A stretch of DNA of 17,442 nt from JAUWKC01 sp035529895. Its GTDB lineage: Bacteria; Planctomycetota; Phycisphaerae; Sedimentisphaerales; Anaerobacaceae. Positions within the stretch are counted from its first letter, which is position 1. Each line of letters opens with the position of its first letter. Of the stretch, positions 14,583 to 17,442 are shown one piece after another. Location: assembly GCA_035529895.1 (NCBI GenBank), contig DATKVV010000095.1:1-17442 (forward strand). Direction: 5' to 3'. The notes under the pieces were generated by a model, which searched no databases, was not told the origin of the DNA, and saw only the letters and a list, made by a program, of their open reading frames with translations. Both the position numbers and the translations under genes were made by a program.

Positions 14583-17442
14583 ATGACGGACAAAATAAGG
14601 CTCATACGAATTGTAGCGGTTGTAACGGCATTTCTCGCACTTTCTGCTGGTTCGGTGCGGGCTGGGACGATTACCGTAGGCCCGGGAGGGGGCTACGACT
14701 TCAGTGTCATTCAGCCGGCGATAAATGCAGCCCAGGCCGGTGATGAAGTTGTTATCGCCCCGGGAACGTACACGGGAGCCGCCAATAAGTGGTTGGATTT
14801 TGGCGGCAAGGCCATTACTGTCAGAAGTACGGACCCGAACGACCCAAATATAGTCGCGGCGACAGTAATTGATTGTCAAGGCAATGGACCTGGCTTCTGC
14901 TTATGGAGTAATGAGACGTCTTCCTCTGTAGTGGCCGGCCTGACGGTTACTAACGGCTATGATCTTGAAGGCGGGGGCATCTACTGCTGGCAGAGTAGCC
15001 CGACGATAAGAAACTGCGATTTCATCAACAATTACGCCTATTATTATTATAATTTTGGTGGTGGTGGTGGGATGTACTGCTCTGAGTCAAGTCCGACGTT
15101 GGTGAACTGCACGTTTAGCAAGAACTCTACGCCCCGCCTTGGCGGTGGGATGTATCTCGAGCGTGGCAGCACTCCAACATTGATTAACTGCACGTTCAGG
15201 AACAACTCGGTTACTTCAGAGGGCGGTATCGGGGGCGGCGGCATAGAAATCGGTGAGGGCAGCAGCCCCACGTTGATAAACTGCACATTCAGCGGCAACA
15301 CCGTTAACGGAGGGGATGGTGGCGGCATGCGCATTAGTGCTGACACGGCGTATACTCCGCGTAATCCTACCCTGATAAATTGTATATTCAATAATAACAT
15401 AGCAAAGAATGGTAACGGCGGCGCGATATACTGTGATGACAGCCAAATATGGGGGTACAGTAGCGCAAGCAGTGCAAGCCTAATTGGCTGCATTCTCTGG
15501 GGCAATTCGACTCAGCAGCTATACGGCGCTGTATCTGTCACTTATAGCGATATTCAAGGGGGCTGGGAAGGCGCCGGCAACATTGACGCAGACCCGTGTT
15601 TTGTAGATGCCGGGTACTGGGATCAAAATGGGACACCTGGCGATGCAAACGATGACTTTTGGGTGGATGGTGATTATCACCTGCGGCCGACCTCGCCCTG
15701 TATCAATGCCGGCGACCCGAACTTTGTCTGCGAACCCAGCGATACCGATATGGACGGTGAATATCGAATTATGGGTCCTCGGGTTGATATGGGAGTGGAC
15801 GAATATCCCGGGAATATAAGGCCGGTTGCTGATGCCGGGCCCGATCAATCGATGAGTGATATACCGCCGCAAGTGACGCTTGACGGCAATGATTCATCCG
15901 ATGCCGATAGTGACCCTCTGAGTTACCACTGGAGTCAGATATTTGGGCCTGAGGTTAACATAGTTGATGTTAATTCGGCCATAACAACATTTTCGCCTGC
16001 GCAGTACGGAGCTTATATATTCGAACTTGTGGTTAATGACGGGTCTTTGGAGAGCTTTCCCGACACTGTGAACATTGTTGTCGGCAGCGGCCATGTTCCT
16101 GTAGCTGATGCGGGCCTGCCAAGGTACGCAGGTACGAACCCGGTCCAACTCGATGGAGCAGGCTCCTATGACCCGGATGCCTCCGGAGTGCTTAGCTACC
16201 AGTGGCAGCAGATTTCCGGTCCGGCGGTCAATATTACAGACGGAAACACAGCCACACCAACAATCAGTGGTTTTACTCTGACAGATTCGCTTCAGATATG
16301 CGAGTTTGAACTGATTGTAAGTGATGGGCAGTACAGCAGTCTACCCGACACAGTCAATGTGGTAGTTGTTCGCGATGGTTACAAGACATGTCCGTTCCGG
16401 CTGGAAAGTGATTCATTTGACCCCGAGAGGCCCACGATTATCTTCTTCCGCCGGAGTGAATTTGGGGATGTTCCTACGTGGGAAAGCAAAGCAAATATAA
16501 TGAGTGCTACTGTCGATTTTATTGGGCTACAGACCGATTGTAGGTACGGTGGGGATTTTATCATCACATATCTGTCGAAAGTGGCGCCGAATTACAGATA
16601 CCCTATTCAATTTGTAGGTTGTAGTGGTGGTGTTTTTACTGAAATGGTGACCGCAACATACCTTAACCGAACCTACGCAGACCCTCGCTATGCGATAAAT
16701 CGGGTAACCTTTTGTGATTACGGTTGTTATTGGCCTGTAATAGCTGAATTTCTTGACAACCCTGTCGGTGGTGAACAATGCTGGATTGACCTTTACATTG
16801 ATGCGATTGACCCGTATTCTTCTCCCACTCGCAATTTCTTGAATGTTACGATGTTGGGATTTGAGCATTGCGACTCACTGGCCTGGTACAGGAATTCTCT
16901 TACAGGAGACCCGAGTCAGTTTGACAGTCCCTTTGCCGGGCCGGGGGTTGTTGCCGGCGCGTATTGGTCTGTCATCGGTCCCGGCAAGAATCTGCAACTG
17001 GCATACACTCCGGATGCTTATACCTATGAATTCGAATGGCACGGCAGCGAGACGTCCGGGTATATGGTTTTGGACCCAAACTGCACCATTTGCGGCAGCC
17101 TGCCGGAACCTGTTACCCTTATGGTCGGCGGTCCCACCACGGGCCCCAATTCCGCTCCCGGCTATTTGACCTGTCAGGAGAGCGAAAACGCTGTCGGGTA
17201 TCAACTCTTGTTCGGGTCGGACCCCTACCGCGTTGCCGATTACATCGTCGTCTCCGATACCCCCGCCCCGCCAAACCAGGTTATAACCACGCTTCCTTTT
17301 GAGAAAACCTACTGGACCATAAAGGCCCGCGACCAATACGGCTCGACCATCTATGCCGACCCACTCTACGTCGACAGCTTTATCTTGACCAGGCCCATCG
17401 AGAACCTGAGTACGGGAAAAAGATACGGCTATATTCAGCATG
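14583..17442 (+). CDS. Large secreted beta-helix / PKD / hydrolase-like protein, copy B (3' end outside window)
   Basis: 953 codons are open from ATG 14583 to the window edge; the frame still matches copy A at the end (GYIQH). Signal peptide: 1-28 (IVAVVTAFLALSAGSVRA). First beta-helix: about 29-410, more regular than in copy A, with four successive turns of the form PTLINCTF-x-NN-...-GGG plus a Tyr- and Gly-rich insert (YAYYYYNFGGGGG, 151-163). PKD-like domains: about 413-500 and 505-597. The hydrolase-like domain (about 615-830) keeps the same candidate triad: Ser681 in VGCSGG, Asp712 in TFCDYG, His762 in FEHCDSLAWY, with VAGAYWSVIGPGKNLQL downstream. The fibronectin-like linker starts at 840 and the second beta-helix at about 939. 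A dockerin end like copy A is expected beyond the edge. The shared start-site repeat at 14567-14595 supplies the ribosome site. Function is inferred as for copy A. Confidence 0.85.
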   Translation, partial: MTDKIRLIRIVAVVTAFLALSAGSVRAGTITVGPGGGYDFSVIQPAINAAQAGDEVVIAPGTYTGAANKWLDFGGKAITVRSTDPNDPNIVAATVIDCQGNGPGFCLWSNETSSSVVAGLTVTNGYDLEGGGIYCWQSSPTIRNCDFINNYAYYYYNFGGGGGMYCSESSPTLVNCTFSKNSTPRLGGGMYLERGSTPTLINCTFRNNSVTSEGGIGGGGIEIGEGSSPTLINCTFSGNTVNGGDGGGMRISADTAYTPRNPTLINCIFNNNIAKNGNGGAIYCDDSQIWGYSSASSASLIGCILWGNSTQQLYGAVSVTYSDIQGGWEGAGNIDADPCFVDAGYWDQNGTPGDANDDFWVDGDYHLRPTSPCINAGDPNFVCEPSDTDMDGEYRIMGPRVDMGVDEYPGNIRPVADAGPDQSMSDIPPQVTLDGNDSSDADSDPLSYHWSQIFGPEVNIVDVNSAITTFSPAQYGAYIFELVVNDGSLESFPDTVNIVVGSGHVPVADAGLPRYAGTNPVQLDGAGSYDPDASGVLSYQWQQISGPAVNITDGNTATPTISGFTLTDSLQICEFELIVSDGQYSSLPDTVNVVVVRDGYKTCPFRLESDSFDPERPTIIFFRRSEFGDVPTWESKANIMSATVDFIGLQTDCRYGGDFIITYLSKVAPNYRYPIQFVGCSGGVFTEMVTATYLNRTYADPRYAINRVTFCDYGCYWPVIAEFLDNPVGGEQCWIDLYIDAIDPYSSPTRNFLNVTMLGFEHCDSLAWYRNSLTGDPSQFDSPFAGPGVVAGAYWSVIGPGKNLQLAYTPDAYTYEFEWHGSETSGYMVLDPNCTICGSLPEPVTLMVGGPTTGPNSAPGYLTCQESENAVGYQLLFGSDPYRVADYIVVSDTPAPPNQVITTLPFEKTYWTIKARDQYGSTIYADPLYVDSFILTRPIENLSTGKRYGYIQH
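17100..17442 (+). repeat. 343-bp near-identical tract, copy B (pairs with 13074-13416)
   Basis: This is the partner of the tract in copy A. Differences are concentrated at roughly 17183-17312, and the last 130 bases (17313-17442) are identical right up to the window edge, so the shared tract probably runs further. This position would be prone to homologous recombination between the tandem genes. Confidence 0.85.

Noticed and set aside
14988..15400. Regular DNA repeats in copy B considered as a CRISPR-like or tandem-repeat array
   Set aside because: The period follows beta-helix turns in an open reading frame and the DNA units are not identical; they are protein repeats.
15047..15505. Long minus-strand open frame within copy B (Pro-rich translation)
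   Set aside because: It is antisense to the regular beta-helix repeats of copy B; the Pro-rich sequence is the complement of the Gly-rich turns.
1..17442. tRNA, rRNA, transposase or phage genes
   Set aside because: None seen on either strand; no insertion-sequence ends or integrase motifs are visible, so the tandem duplication is not explained by an obvious mobile element here.

Overview
The window reads as a chromosomal segment of an anaerobic, polysaccharide-degrading bacterium, most likely a planctomycete of the class Phycisphaerae. This rests on large secreted proteins built from right-handed beta-helix repeats and PKD-like domains that end in paired degenerate dockerin repeats (GDGIINFLDYATLADWWL type), on the 'VYFDDIRL...dockerin' C-terminus at the left edge, on two unequal GroELs, and on a secreted GH29 fucosidase. 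The assignment is from family knowledge only; there is no rRNA or tRNA in the window.

Layout, left to right. 1-306 (+) is the C-terminus of a secreted dockerin protein. 560-2742 (+) is an ECF sigma factor, an overlapping membrane anti-sigma-like protein and an isochorismatase-family hydrolase, preceded by a textbook-like ECF promoter (GGAACTT-N15-GTCTAA). 2817-10158 (-) is one closely packed seven-gene block, in transcription order: groEL-2, GH29 alpha-L-fucosidase, groES, groEL-1, dnaJ, grpE, FmdB-type zinc ribbon. 10159-10709 is the divergent control region, which also carries a relic of a dockerin C-terminus. 10710-14387 (+) and 14583-17442 (+, cut by the window edge) are tandem paralogues of a very large secreted protein: signal peptide, beta-helix, two PKD-like domains, a lipase-like alpha/beta-hydrolase domain, a fibronectin-like linker, a second beta-helix and a dockerin pair.

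How it may work together. The minus-strand block is a protein-folding operon (Hsp60/Hsp10 plus the DnaJ/GrpE co-chaperones, without DnaK or HrcA) that has taken in a secreted glycosidase gene. The groES-adjacent GroEL lacks the Gly-Met tail and has Asn where the ATPase-critical Asp398 of E. coli GroEL should be; the distal GroEL keeps both. The sigma/anti-sigma pair looks like an autoregulated envelope-response module. The beta-helix paralogues are probably surface or secreted carbohydrate-associated proteins. They diverge through most of their length but are nearly identical from the fibronectin-like linker onward, a mosaic pattern suggesting recombination or gene conversion. The second dockerin relic lies in the spacer between them.

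The strongest candidates for something under-described are (1) the Ser/Asp/His-bearing hydrolase-like domain inside tandem beta-helix/dockerin proteins, (2) a GroES-linked GroEL with a natural D398N-type change, and (3) the fucosidase inside a chaperone operon.
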